DNA of 60,078 nucleotides from Prorocentrum cordatum (GCA_963575745.1 CAUYUJ010015278.1:86221-146298), one strand, 5' to 3'. Positions 9,847-18,039 are shown, counted from the first letter of the stretch. Translations and numbers: made by a program. The notes: generated by a model from the letters alone, not told the origin.

Positions 9847-10250
9847 TGTAGCTGTACAGCGACCATGGAGCTTTCAATGCCCATGAATGCCCCTGAGAGG
9901 CGCGGATGAAGATAGCGGGCTCTCCGGAGCCCCGCATCAACACCTTGAACTGTAGGCGTTGTTTTTCTTCTCCGTCTGGTTCACGGACATGAACAACTTT
10001 CATCATGATGGCTGCTAGTTGGTCAACCGAGCGCCCATATAGCTGCTCGTTGTAACCTTGGCCTCGTCATACTTTGGATTATACCCAGCGTGTCTGTGTT
10101 CCACGGATAATGGTCCACGAGTTCCACTAGGTTAACCCAACCATCATGATCATCGAAGGATTCCAGGCCCCACACAGGATTGTGTGGTCTGTCTGGCGCA
10201 TGTCTGCATATCCTGCTGAGAGCTTTACTCAGCTGTTTGAGAATGTCATT
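9512..10250 (-). other. Tpt1/KptA RNA 2'-phosphotransferase domain spread over three frames
   Basis: Tpt1/KptA transfers the 2'-phosphate left at an RNA splice junction to NAD+. All landmark motifs occur in the right order. The N-lobe SKALSRICRHAP and DDHDGWVNLVELVDH are at the end of the ORF that stops at 10023. FIRASQGHSW lies near 9880-9912 in a second frame (open about 9850-10040). MHGT, GRSHIHF and PVNGV are in a third frame below 9846. The family's catalytic Arg-His, Arg, Arg set (RH in ICRHAP, R in IRASQGH, R in GRSHIHF) is visible. A GNRA hairpin (9815-9828) and a CGGA-loop hairpin (9917-9932) flank the QGHS segment, near the frame changes. Assembly indels would also explain the split. 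Confidence 0.82.
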
Positions 10251-13130
10251 TGATGTGGGAAGGATTCCAGCTTTCCTGCATTCCTTCATGAATGTCTCAT
10301 CCACCGAGCGTATCGGTGGGATCTTCCGAAGCGCAAGTCTATCCCTGATCACCTTCGGAGTCCCACTAGTGAAGGACGTGTCACCTGGGTGGTGCAGCTG
10401 AACCACTGGCGGGTTTCCCCGCATCGGAACCTCTGATGCTGAAGAGGCTGCGGCTCCTGAAGAGGAGGAAGCTGCGGCGGCAGCGCCTGGCGGGTTTCCC
10501 CGCGGAGATGCGCGACTGGCGCTGCCCCTGATCTTCGGCACCCAGGTACCCCTCGACATAGCACCTTCATCGGACCTCCTGGAACGGGCCGCCACAGGCG
10601 AAGCTGGCGCAGGTGCATACCCACTGCGCTCGAAAGCTGCCGCCTTTTTCGCAATGGAGCTGCTGCGACTAGGCGGGCGTCTTCGTTCCTCCATAGGGTC
10701 CTGAGGTTGCTGCTTGGGCTCAGACGCTTGTGTAGGAGTTGCGCCAATCGGCGGCCTCGGAGTTTCAGTTCGAGGCACCTCCATCTGCACGTCTGGCCCA
10801 GGATCCTGAGGGCTCGTCTTCGGTTTCGGCGCCGAGGACGGCTTAGGTGTCGGGGGTTCACTCTTAGCCTTCGAAGTTAGTGGGAGTGGGGGCTTCGTAG
10901 CCCCCTTCATGTAGATCTTACTAGAATCCGCCAACATCTTGCGAGTTGCCTCGCGAGTGCGTTCTTCTGCTGTCCGCATACGCTCCTCGTCCTCCGCCAC
11001 ACGTTGAGCCTTTTTCTCATCCTTGATTGTCGGTTCTGGTTGTTGGGACTGGCTAGAGACGCCAGGCGAGTTTCCTCGCATACTAGGAAGACTAAAGAGC
11101 GCGTCTTTCTCTTCCTGGGTCGTGGCTACCAGTCCCCTTGGAACAGGAGTAGGCTTCTCTTCTTCTTTCGGATCCAAGTGGCTCAAGATCCCGAGACGAC
11201 GATTCACTTCTGCGATCTCGTCCTGTGTCATCGGGATAAGTTGCGGATGGCCCTCTTTATGAGGGGTTTTGCCCCTGTTGGGGCTCAGGCCTTCGTTGTT
11301 GCCAACGGGGCATCCTGGCCTGTGGTTCTGGAACGGCTCGGAACAAGGTCCGCATGCTGCGTGAGGCCTATACTGCTTGCGCGCCGCGATAATGTCTCGC
11401 AGCTGAGTCCGCGCTTCTTGAATTTCAGGGCGGCGGATATTTGTTGCAAGCTGATAGCCTCCGCGGATGGCCTTGCCATCACTGTCCCTATAGGCAGGGT
11501 TGCCCTTGCCGAAGGCCGAGTGTTCCCCTTTTCGGCGTCTTGGGTCGTTGTACGGAAGTAGCTGGCCACCTCTCCTAAGAGCGTGTTCTTTTGGGCCAGC
11601 CTGTCTCCACTCACGAGGAAGTCGAGCCTGTGGACGTGGCTCTTCTCTGACGCGCGTATGGGAACGAGACCTTCCGGTGTTCTCATCAGAAGAAGCTGCC
11701 GAAGCAGCAGGAGCGGCACCCGGTGGAGGTGCCTGAGGAGGCTCCTGTGCGATCCCAGATGGATCGTCCGATGGAGGCAGGTCTCCCTGCTGGATGGAGC
11801 TCGGCGCAAATGGCGCTTGTGCCGATGGTGACGATGATTCAGACTCGTCAGGATCGAAGTCAACCTCTTCCTCACCATTCACGTCCATCATGAGGATGGT
11901 GACGTCATCCTCATCTAACCCGCAACCATCGCCTTCAACTTCTTCTGATGTCGAACTACCTATGATGATGGCCATTGGCGTATCTGTTACAAGCAGGTTT
12001 CCCTGCATAGCCGGCGTCTGTGCGTCGCTCGGCTGTCCCGGGGTAGGAGGCGCTGTTGTCGGCTCAGGCTCGTTGCCGAGCACAGGCTGCCCGGCAATAT
12101 TGCGCATGGCCGTATGGTTTGGCCACATTCCCACCGCCTGGAGACCCCATCCTGGCGGGGGAAGATCATGACCGCGCATAGCAATAGCCATTTCTAGAGC
12201 ATTACGCCATCTACCACGGGAGTATATCAAGTGTCTCTGCACGTCCTGAGGATGCACGCTGTCAATGAGAGTCAGAGCTGCCAACAACAGCTCTGAGCTG
12301 CCACAAGCATCAGTATCCTGCATTATCATAATGTCAGCTTCGATATGTTCTTGACTCTCAGGATAACCAGTAATAAGTATCTCATGCATCCTCATGAGGG
12401 TCTGCAAAAGGGCGCGTGGTCCATATTCGCCTGGAGCAAGCGAACCAGGAGGTATAGACGGAATATCTGGTTCGCCTGCAATGAAGGCCTGGACAAATGC
12501 CTGAGACTCAATTTCAATTAAATCTTCAGTGGTCTGGGGATATTTTCCCATCAAAGACGGCCTGTTTCCAGGCGGGATTTCGGGCGGAGGTTCGAGGTGT
12601 CGTTGAACCTCGGAAGGCGAAGCCTCTATAGTGGTGTCCTCGTCGCTACTCTCGTAGGCCATGATGTTGCCTGGGTTCCCGAACATCCAGTCGAAGAAAG
12701 AAAGAGGCTGGTTTCCCAACGTACCGTGGTCCACGGGAGTGAGCTCGATATTGCCCATAACGAACCGGCGGACGTACTCGAGGTAGTACGCGTACAATCC
12801 ATGACCATACGCCTCGAGCTCGTCGACGTTGTCCATGCCAACAACCCAAGTGAAAAATATCTGCTCCATAGCCTCAAAGTCCTGGAGGCTCAGATACTCA
12901 ATGGATGGTTCACTTGAGCCAAAATGGACTTCGGTCGACCTGCCCTTTCCATTTCCCTTCACTGGACAATCTGGGCACAAGATGATCGGAACTACCACAT
13001 TCATGGCATTTAAGAACCTGGCCGTCTCTACCTCGCGGGTTCCCCCGCCTACCTTTGCCTTTTCCTGAGGTCTCTCTACGGCCTTTACCACGGCCTTTTC
13101 CCCCAAAGAATATCTCATCATGTTGTTCAT
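10023..13130 (-). CDS. Disordered element protein ending in the Tpt1 N-lobe
   Basis: This ORF of 1035 codons starts at an ATG. Most of it is Pro/Ser/Glu-rich low-complexity sequence with no domain I recognise; the last roughly 75 residues are the winged-helix N-lobe of Tpt1/KptA. Its first 220 nt overlap the Gag ORF in another frame. There the Gag zinc knuckle is interrupted: CHECGSSDHL is in the Gag frame and CPDC in this one, so a +1 shift near 12974-12980 would complete a CX2CX4HX4C knuckle. The shift point reads CUU-GUG-C on the coding strand; Ty1 shifts +1 at a CUU codon too, but its site is CUU-AGG-C. GNRA hairpins are dense here (10409 to 13035). Confidence 0.72.
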   Translation of the reverse strand: MNNMMRYSLGEKAVVKAVERPQEKAKVGGGTREVETARFLNAMNVVVPIILCPDCPVKGNGKGRSTEVHFGSSEPSIEYLSLQDFEAMEQIFFTWVVGMDNVDELEAYGHGLYAYYLEYVRRFVMGNIELTPVDHGTLGNQPLSFFDWMFGNPGNIMAYESSDEDTTIEASPSEVQRHLEPPPEIPPGNRPSLMGKYPQTTEDLIEIESQAFVQAFIAGEPDIPSIPPGSLAPGEYGPRALLQTLMRMHEILITGYPESQEHIEADIMIMQDTDACGSSELLLAALTLIDSVHPQDVQRHLIYSRGRWRNALEMAIAMRGHDLPPPGWGLQAVGMWPNHTAMRNIAGQPVLGNEPEPTTAPPTPGQPSDAQTPAMQGNLLVTDTPMAIIIGSSTSEEVEGDGCGLDEDDVTILMMDVNGEEEVDFDPDESESSSPSAQAPFAPSSIQQGDLPPSDDPSGIAQEPPQAPPPGAAPAASAASSDENTGRSRSHTRVREEPRPQARLPREWRQAGPKEHALRRGGQLLPYNDPRRRKGEHSAFGKGNPAYRDSDGKAIRGGYQLATNIRRPEIQEARTQLRDIIAARKQYRPHAACGPCSEPFQNHRPGCPVGNNEGLSPNRGKTPHKEGHPQLIPMTQDEIAEVNRRLGILSHLDPKEEEKPTPVPRGLVATTQEEKDALFSLPSMRGNSPGVSSQSQQPEPTIKDEKKAQRVAEDEERMRTAEERTREATRKMLADSSKIYMKGATKPPLPLTSKAKSEPPTPKPSSAPKPKTSPQDPGPDVQMEVPRTETPRPPIGATPTQASEPKQQPQDPMEERRRPPSRSSSIAKKAAAFERSGYAPAPASPVAARSRRSDEGAMSRGTWVPKIRGSASRASPRGNPPGAAAAASSSSGAAASSASEVPMRGNPPVVQLHHPGDTSFTSGTPKVIRDRLALRKIPPIRSVDETFMKECRKAGILPTSNDILKQLSKALSRICRHAPDRPHNPVWGLESFDDHDGWVNLVELVDHYPWNTDTLGIIQSMTRPRLQRAAIWALG

Positions 13131-14310
13131 CTGAAAGCCTCTGGAGAAATGCCGCGATGCCTCGTCCGTTCAACCTCCGACGACCTCGCTTGCCTTTTCC
13201 TTTTCCCTTAAAACTTCTCCGTGTCCTCCTTCTAACACGACGCACTGGTTTTCGTGTGAACCTCCTCCACCTTCGTTTAGCCTGTTGTAATAAGCAGAAC
13301 AAATGTTCAGCACGCTGATTGTCGTTATCCATATTCATAATATCTGACCAATCTAAAGCTTCAACACCATCTGATGATATAGTGTCTGTATCAGTGCCGG
13401 AGTCGAAATCCTCGTCTCCCAAATAGGTGGATACACCGTCGGTTGGGGGGTTTGATTCCCCCCATAAAGAACGGTGTGGTTGTGGTTCTCTAGAAGGAGG
13501 GCTGGTTGCCCAGCTTGGTTGTGATCGATCCCCTGCTAATAAAGCAGTGGATTCTCCTGGGTCATCGGCCCATATGCTTGAGGGCCCGTTTCCAGGCTGG
13601 GCTTCAGTAGTCAAGGTAGTGTAGAAATTTCCACTACCAGATCCCCTTCCCCTTCCAAACACAGATCCTATGTTACCAGGAGACCGTTCAGATAGGTGGC
13701 CTACCGAACGCATCCTCTCCAGCAACTCATCGTACTGTTGTTGTGTTCGGGGCGTTTGGTGATTGAGTGGCTGTAAGAATTGCATGGTTCGCTGGTTGCC
13801 GACGCCTAAGGCGCGGAATAGGATAGTGGTTAGCAGTTGGAAGTTGGGAAGGTCGAATCCCACCGACTGTGCCTCAAGTCGGGCCATTTCGAATCGGGTA
13901 AGGGTGACATCGATTCGTTCCCCGTGAGGCACGTGGAAGTCGATGAGTTGTGTGCCGGAAGTGAGCTGTCGCTCATCTTCCAGGCGTTCGAACTTCATGC
14001 TTAGGAGGAACATGATGTAGGTCACTGGGTCGGTGTGGACCCCATCGATGTCAGCACCATAGTTTATAATGTCAGGCGGTACCCTCATGGCGAGTGTCCT
14101 CGCTAGGCCACCTAGGCCGCGTTGTATTGCGGCCGCTTGGGCCTGTGGCGTCATACGTCCGCTTGTAACGTTGAGCCATGCGTTGACCTCGTAAATGTAC
14201 TCGCGAAAAGGTACATTACCTTGAGGAACCAATATGGGCCATGTGTTTGCCCATCGGTGCTGTTTTCTCCACGACGCATGTGTCCGATTGCTGCCCCCAG
14301 CGCGAACCAT
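12910..14310 (-). CDS. Gag-like protein with interrupted CCHC zinc knuckle
   Basis: This ORF of 466 codons starts at an ATG. Residues about 25-230 are a helical segment with the composition of a copia-type Gag core. A Gly/Arg-rich stretch and a strongly basic Arg/Lys/Gly tail follow, then KCHECGSSDH, the first part of a CCHC knuckle whose last Cys lies in the neighbouring frame. Gag would form the particle and bind element RNA. The ORF overlaps the two-TM ORF by about 160 nt at its start and the next ORF by about 220 nt at its end. Its last codons contain a DinoSL-like sequence. Hairpins lie at 13035, 13501 and 13584. Confidence 0.72.
   Translation of the reverse strand: MVRAGGSNRTHASWRKQHRWANTWPILVPQGNVPFREYIYEVNAWLNVTSGRMTPQAQAAAIQRGLGGLARTLAMRVPPDIINYGADIDGVHTDPVTYIMFLLSMKFERLEDERQLTSGTQLIDFHVPHGERIDVTLTRFEMARLEAQSVGFDLPNFQLLTTILFRALGVGNQRTMQFLQPLNHQTPRTQQQYDELLERMRSVGHLSERSPGNIGSVFGRGRGSGSGNFYTTLTTEAQPGNGPSSIWADDPGESTALLAGDRSQPSWATSPPSREPQPHRSLWGESNPPTDGVSTYLGDEDFDSGTDTDTISSDGVEALDWSDIMNMDNDNQRAEHLFCLLQQAKRRWRRFTRKPVRRVRRRTRRSFKGKGKGKRGRRRLNGRGIAAFLQRLSDEQHDEIFFGGKGRGKGRRETSGKGKGRRGNPRGRDGQVLKCHECGSSDHLVPRLSSEGKWKGQVDRSPFWLK
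12913..12935 (-). other. DinoSL-like spliced-leader relic
   Basis: On the minus strand, CCATTTTGGCTCAAG (15 nt) is identical to the 3' part of the dinoflagellate spliced leader, preceded by ACCGAAGT where the leader has DCCGTAG (one substitution, one insertion). It sits at the stop of the Gag ORF and inside the next ORF. In dinoflagellate genomes such relics mark cDNA of trans-spliced mRNA that went back into DNA. Chance is possible but unlikely for a 15-nt match in 60 kb. Confidence 0.6.
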
Positions 14311-14810
14311 ATAATAGCGAAAACGACTAGCCCGATAATGTGTAGAGAAGGACGGTTATTATGCGCGTTGCCGCGCTGGGGTAGCGCCTTGTCGAGTCTT
14401 CGAGGCGCTCTGTCTGGCGGGTCTCCCCGCCCCTGCTTCAAGTATTGCGCTGTTAGCTCGTTGCCGAACGGTTGGTGGTAACGCAATAATGAAGCGTATA
14501 TGGTACTAATCTGGTCGTCTAGACGTCGTACCTCTCGTGTTGCTTCTTGCTCTTGGATAGATCCTCGTAAACGTACTGGAAGTGGTAGCGCAGGGTGGTA
14601 GGTGGTCATGAAGATCGTGCCGAAGAGTATGAGGCTAAGAAGAGCAAGAGCTGACCACACGAGAGTGCGGCCAACTCCGCTACCAAGTCGAAAGTGAGCC
14701 TGGTAGCTCAAATATGGCAAATTGCGTCCATCGCTCTGCTGTGAAGGTACAGTATGAGGGGTGGACGGATAAGATCGGATAAGATCGATGTAGTGATCTT
14801 TCCAGCACAT
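14151..14810 (-). CDS. Two-TM membrane protein at the 5' end of element 1
   Basis: The frame is open from a TTG at 14867; the ATG at 14810 is the more likely start (220 aa). Counted from that ATG, residues about 49-68 (LVWSALALLSLILFGTIFM) and 158-177 (IIGLVVFAIIWFALGAAIG) are strongly hydrophobic, and a charged helical stretch at about 82-112 could be a coiled coil. Three GNRA hairpins in it (14363, 14417, 14456) mark it as part of the element. It overlaps the Gag start. Membrane proteins are not normal for copia elements; an envelope-like or membrane-anchoring role is speculation. I do not recognise the family. Confidence 0.6.
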   Translation of the reverse strand: MCWKDHYIDLIRSYPSTPHTVPSQQSDGRNLPYLSYQAHFRLGSGVGRTLVWSALALLSLILFGTIFMTTYHPALPLPVRLRGSIQEQEATREVRRLDDQISTIYASLLRYHQPFGNELTAQYLKQGRGDPPDRAPRRLDKALPQRGNAHNNRPSLHIIGLVVFAIIWFALGAAIGHMRRGENSTDGQTHGPYWFLKVMYLFASTFTRSTHGSTLQADV

Positions 14811-14880
14811 AGCGAACACTCGCGGTGTCCGGGCAAATCGGGCGCGCGTGCCTTGGGCCAAAGGCAACGGCGCGCGCGGG

Positions 14881-16740
14881 CTATGCTCCCGATACTATAA
14901 CATATCCCAAAGACCTACCCTTAAAGTTGCCTCTCCTCCCCCACGTCCTTTTTCCTCCTGGACATCATGATCCTTCTCGCCGTCCTTCTCTTGCTACTCC
15001 CCCTCCTCTTCCAGGGTGTAAGCCCCCGGGCCACGACATTCTCAACTGGAAGCCACGACTAAGAGGGAACGCTTGGGGGGGGAACGGCGAGGGGGTAGGA
15101 GGGGAGGGAGAATCAAAATCCAAGGATGAAGGGGGAGTGAGGAGGGATACAGGAGCGACACGATTAGACAAATATCCAGTCGAAAGTACGAATCGCGGCC
15201 TTCCACGTTGTGGAACTTGGGGGGGGGGGGGGGGGGGGAATTTTTCCCATCGGGAGCCCACATTATCCAGGGCGCCTCGGGTTTCTGGGGGAGGGAGCCC
15301 GAAACTCCAAGCTGAAGTGGATATGGATACAAATCTCGCCCGCACCGCACCCAAGGCGAGGGCAAGGTTCGGATGTCGCAGCCGATGCTGCATCTTCGGG
15401 GGACCTTGCCTGTCCCGTCGCGCCGCGACCCACGTCGAATCCGTGCCGAAAATGGGCCGGGCACGTCGGATCCGTGTCGAGTCGGTGTCGAACCCGCGTC
15501 AGATCCGCGTCGAGCCCGCGTCGACCGCGTCGGAGCACGAGGAAACGCTGCCACGCACAGGACCCGGAAAAGGCCCCCCCGACGATGCGAAGCCACCGGC
15601 TGCCCTTCGGCGGAGGCCTGCCCGGCCTGCTCCCAGGCCCAGGCCGCGCCGCGCCGCGCCGGCAGCGCCACCTCCGCGGGCGCGGGCTCCAGCGGCTGGA
15701 CACTGCCGCGGGCGGCGCGGACGTAGGCGACTGCGGGGCGAGCCCTGCCGTCTGGCTGGCGGCAGATGTGCGCTCGGCGGCAACTCCTAGGAGCCTCACG
15801 TGGACGAGCGCCGTCCCACTACGTGCTCGCAAGGGAACTCCTCGCAAATGGCCTGGAGGCGCCGCGAGGGATTTACGACGCATTCCATAGGGAGGCAGAC
15901 GTGTTTTCGGCTCTCGGGCGTTTGCGAATGTAAGCACTTTGCGAATCGTGGAACGCGCTCGGTGATCATGGGTTCCGTCGCTATGTTGTTCCGGCCCCGG
16001 CACCTGTTCTGGTCCCGGAGCCCTTGTCTGTTGCCGTTTCCGGTTGCCGTTTTGTTTGACGCTCCCGAATTCAAGAGACACTCATTTTCGGAAGCGGTGA
16101 GAAGACGGCCCTGACGCTTCTGGGGCCCAACCAGCTCCCATACCACCTTGCTGACTCTTGCGGGTCGACTCTCGGCCACGCGCATCGGCGCTCATCGGCG
16201 TCAGGTGGACGCTGATCGGCGCCAAATCGGCGCCATCTCATCGACTATCCCTCCCGTGCCGAAGCTGGTGGTCCAGGCGGTCCCTGACCATGGGTGGTGT
16301 GATGTTTTTGAGGCCCCCCAGAAACGCGACAAACGCAACTCGATCGCCGCGATGGGGCTCGATGGCCCCGCCCGGCCCGGGAAGCGCGTTCTCGGCATCG
16401 AGCGCCTTAGCGATTACATTACCTCGCCGATCGTCTCCAAATCGGACGACGCCGGCGGCGCATCATCGACCGTTTCCTGGGAGTTTGTCGAAGTGGTGCG
16501 CAGCATCGAAAGTCGTGACGCGGCGCGTATGCCAGCTATCAAATAGCCGTCGGCCCATCCCGCCACCGTGCGGGGGTTTTGGGTCGGAGTCCACATGGAC
16601 GCTTCCTGGGGTCTCTACTGCATTACCTCGCCGATCGTCGCCACATCGGTCGACGCCAACGCGCTCCGACGACGGAGCTGCGAGGGCACGCGCGGCTCCC
16701 AGCGTTCGCCGCCGGACACGCGCGGCCGTTGCCAGAGGTG
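14881..16740. other. Intergenic repeat-rich stretch without a supported gene
   Basis: It holds a GC-rich imperfect hairpin just before it (14847-14882), a 20-G tract (15219-15238), a run of GTCGA-containing decamers (about 15465-15535) and one copy of a dispersed repeat (15841-15964). Long open frames on both strands here reflect high GC; none shows a protein domain. Confidence 0.6.
15841..15964 (+). repeat. Dispersed repeat A, copy 1
   Basis: It begins with CTCGCAAATGGCCTGGA and ends in GTGGAACGCGCTCGG. It matches 30191-30305 with substitutions and small indels, including the central TTTACGA and ACGTTTGCGA-type blocks. Confidence 0.7.
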
Positions 16741-16753
16741 CCCCTGGGCCCCG

Positions 16754-16832
16754 CCTCCTCCTCCTCCTCCTCCTCCTCCTCCTCCTCCGTCCTCCCTCCC
16801 CCCTCCTCCCTCCTCCCTCCTCCCTCCTCCCG
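16754..16832. repeat. (CCT)n microsatellite
   Basis: A run of CTC triplets degrades into CTCC repeats. It gives long poly-Pro or poly-Glu frames that are not genes. Confidence 0.9.
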
Positions 16833-16891
16833 CGCGCCGCCCCCGTGGGGGGAGGCCAACGGGGGTTGAGCCCGACGCCGAGGTCGGAGGC

Positions 16892-17365
16892 GTGCCTCCA
16901 CCGAGGGAGGGTGGAGGGTGCACCCTGCGAAATGCTTTAAGAAATCATGGGTTCAGAAATTCATGGTCTCAGAGTTTGAATAAAAACCCAGAACTTCTAT
17001 CAGAATCTTCGGATTCACACCGAAACGCTAAGAATAATCGAGACCATGGCCGAAATCGCAAGTTTTCTTAAGCATCGCCCAGGGTGTGGTCATAGTTTGG
17101 CGTCCGAGGTGGCCGAACCATGTTACCACCAGCACCGAACTCTGGGAGCCTCTTCCCCCGGCCGAAGCATGCCCGTGGGTGGGTGTTGGTGCCCATTTCC
17201 GGGCCTCCGCTTGCAAATGGGCACGAGCACAAGCACCGGGGTCTGCCTCGACCGGGAGAAGCTGATCCTAGATCTTGGCGCTGGTGGTAATACTTCGGCC
17301 ACCTTGGGAGCCCGAATATTACCGCCATCGCCGAGATCGGGATCACCTTCCCTCGGTGGAGGCAC
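16892..17365. repeat. Foldback element with 17-bp terminal inverted repeats
   Basis: GTGCCTCCACCGAGGGA at 16892-16908 is the exact reverse complement of 17349-17365. Inside, 17109-17133 pairs imperfectly with 17280-17302 and the sequences between continue as diverged arms. A non-autonomous inverted-repeat element of about 475 bp is likely. No transposase is seen. Confidence 0.55.
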
Positions 17366-17874
17366 ACCGCTGATACTGTTGTTGGTGTCAACCTCGAGGC
17401 CTCCTGGGGGAGACGGGAAGGACGAGGAAGACGAGGCTGTGGAATCGTGAACCGCGGAGCACGGCAACCGCGAACGACTCCGCGCTCTCGTGGCGGCCAG
17501 CGGGGCTCCCCCCAGGGCGGAGCCTCCGGCGCCGCCCTCGGCGCGCCCCGAGGGGGGTCCAGCGCCGATCCAAAAACTTCGCGCGGACCTCCGGAACGTT
17601 ATGCTTGCAGTAGGGGCTCGACCACAAGAAACCTTGAACCCCAACCCTGAGATACCAGGACGTCCATTGATTCCTGGCGTGGGGACGTCGCGCTTTCCAT
17701 CGCAAAGCCCTCGGAACCCAAGAAACCCAGGGCACCCTGGACGCAAGCGGGGTGCTTCTTGGCATGGGTCTCCACTGTACTCCAATCTTTCCTCCTTCCA
17801 GCCTGGCCCAGAGGTTCGACGATGTGATTTGGTCAATCCTGGCGCCTGTTTTGTATTACGCCCCGCTGGGTGAA

Positions 17875-18039
17875 GGGGCCCTGGGACACACAAGTGAATA
17901 CACACAAGTAGCGGGATTCCCTAGGTTTCCCTACACTTTCTGGGTCCTTGTCTCCCCCCCCCCATTTCCAATATTTTTTCCTCTATTTTCTGAGGAATCG
18001 ACGATTCATTGTGCCTGTGCGTTTTCCTTCCCTCCTGAC
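17875..18039 (+). repeat. Dispersed repeat B, copy 1 of 5
   Basis: It begins GGGGCCCTGGGACACACAA and ends near CCCTCCTGAC; between them are a TTTTCTGGGT block, a C-run and a GACGATT-TTGTG block. Four more copies occur at 24909, 29401, 49694 and 51821 (reverse). It has no terminal inverted repeats and no coding capacity, which fits a SINE-like or similar short element. Confidence 0.75.

Larger units (their letters stand above)
135..14469 (-). repeat. Family of at least 38 GNRA-tetraloop hairpins inside element 1 ORFs
   Basis: Coding-strand consensus is GCnnG, loop GNRA, Cn'n'GC. Start positions (each 14 nt unless noted): 135 (16 nt), 923, 1561, 1822, 2185 (4-bp stem), 2225, 3549, 4059, 5154, 5412, 6471, 6560, 7095, 7128, 7617, 7698 (loop GATA), 8190, 8600, 8778, 9018, 9279, 9815, 10409, 10490, 10941, 11066, 11294, 11493 (7-bp stem, one A-C mismatch), 11777, 11993, 12068, 12560, 12707, 13035, 13501, 13584, 14363, 14417, 14456. 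Loops are GAAA, GCAA, GAGA, GTAA and GGAA. Most encode xGNxP; others fall in the two other codon phases (for example AGKPA at 2225, REATR at 10941). The stems at 12707, 13584 and 14456 contain a G-U pair that pairs only in the coding-sense RNA. Confidence 0.9.
1..14880 (-). mobile_element. Large Ty1/copia-like retroelement (element 1), 3' end outside window
   Basis: Read on the minus strand, the order is two-TM ORF, Gag with zinc knuckle, Tpt1/KptA domain, RING-H2, retropepsin-like protease, methyltransferase-like region, integrase, RT and RNase H. Integrase before RT is the Ty1/copia order. One hairpin family (GCnnG-GNRA-Cn'n'GC) runs through every ORF, which ties them into one element. No LTR is visible because the 3' end is off the left edge; the right-hand limit near 14880 is a guess from where coding and hairpins end. 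Successive ORFs are in different frames or separated by a stop, so the copy is mildly damaged, uses recoding or splicing, or carries assembly indels. Confidence 0.85.

Noticed and set aside
11262-11276. AGGGG-CAAAA-CCCCT hairpin
   Set aside because: It has a five-nucleotide loop, so it was left out of the count, though it encodes RGKTP and may be a variant.
135-14469. xGNxP as a repeated peptide motif
   Set aside because: Several sites with the same nucleotide pattern are in other codon phases, so the peptide is a by-product.
14825-16081. Long overlapping frames on both strands
   Set aside because: GC-rich DNA with few stops, no motif, and composition that matches neither a domain nor a neighbour.
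14890-16740. 5' LTR of element 1
   Set aside because: No repeat partner can be seen because the 3' end is outside the window.
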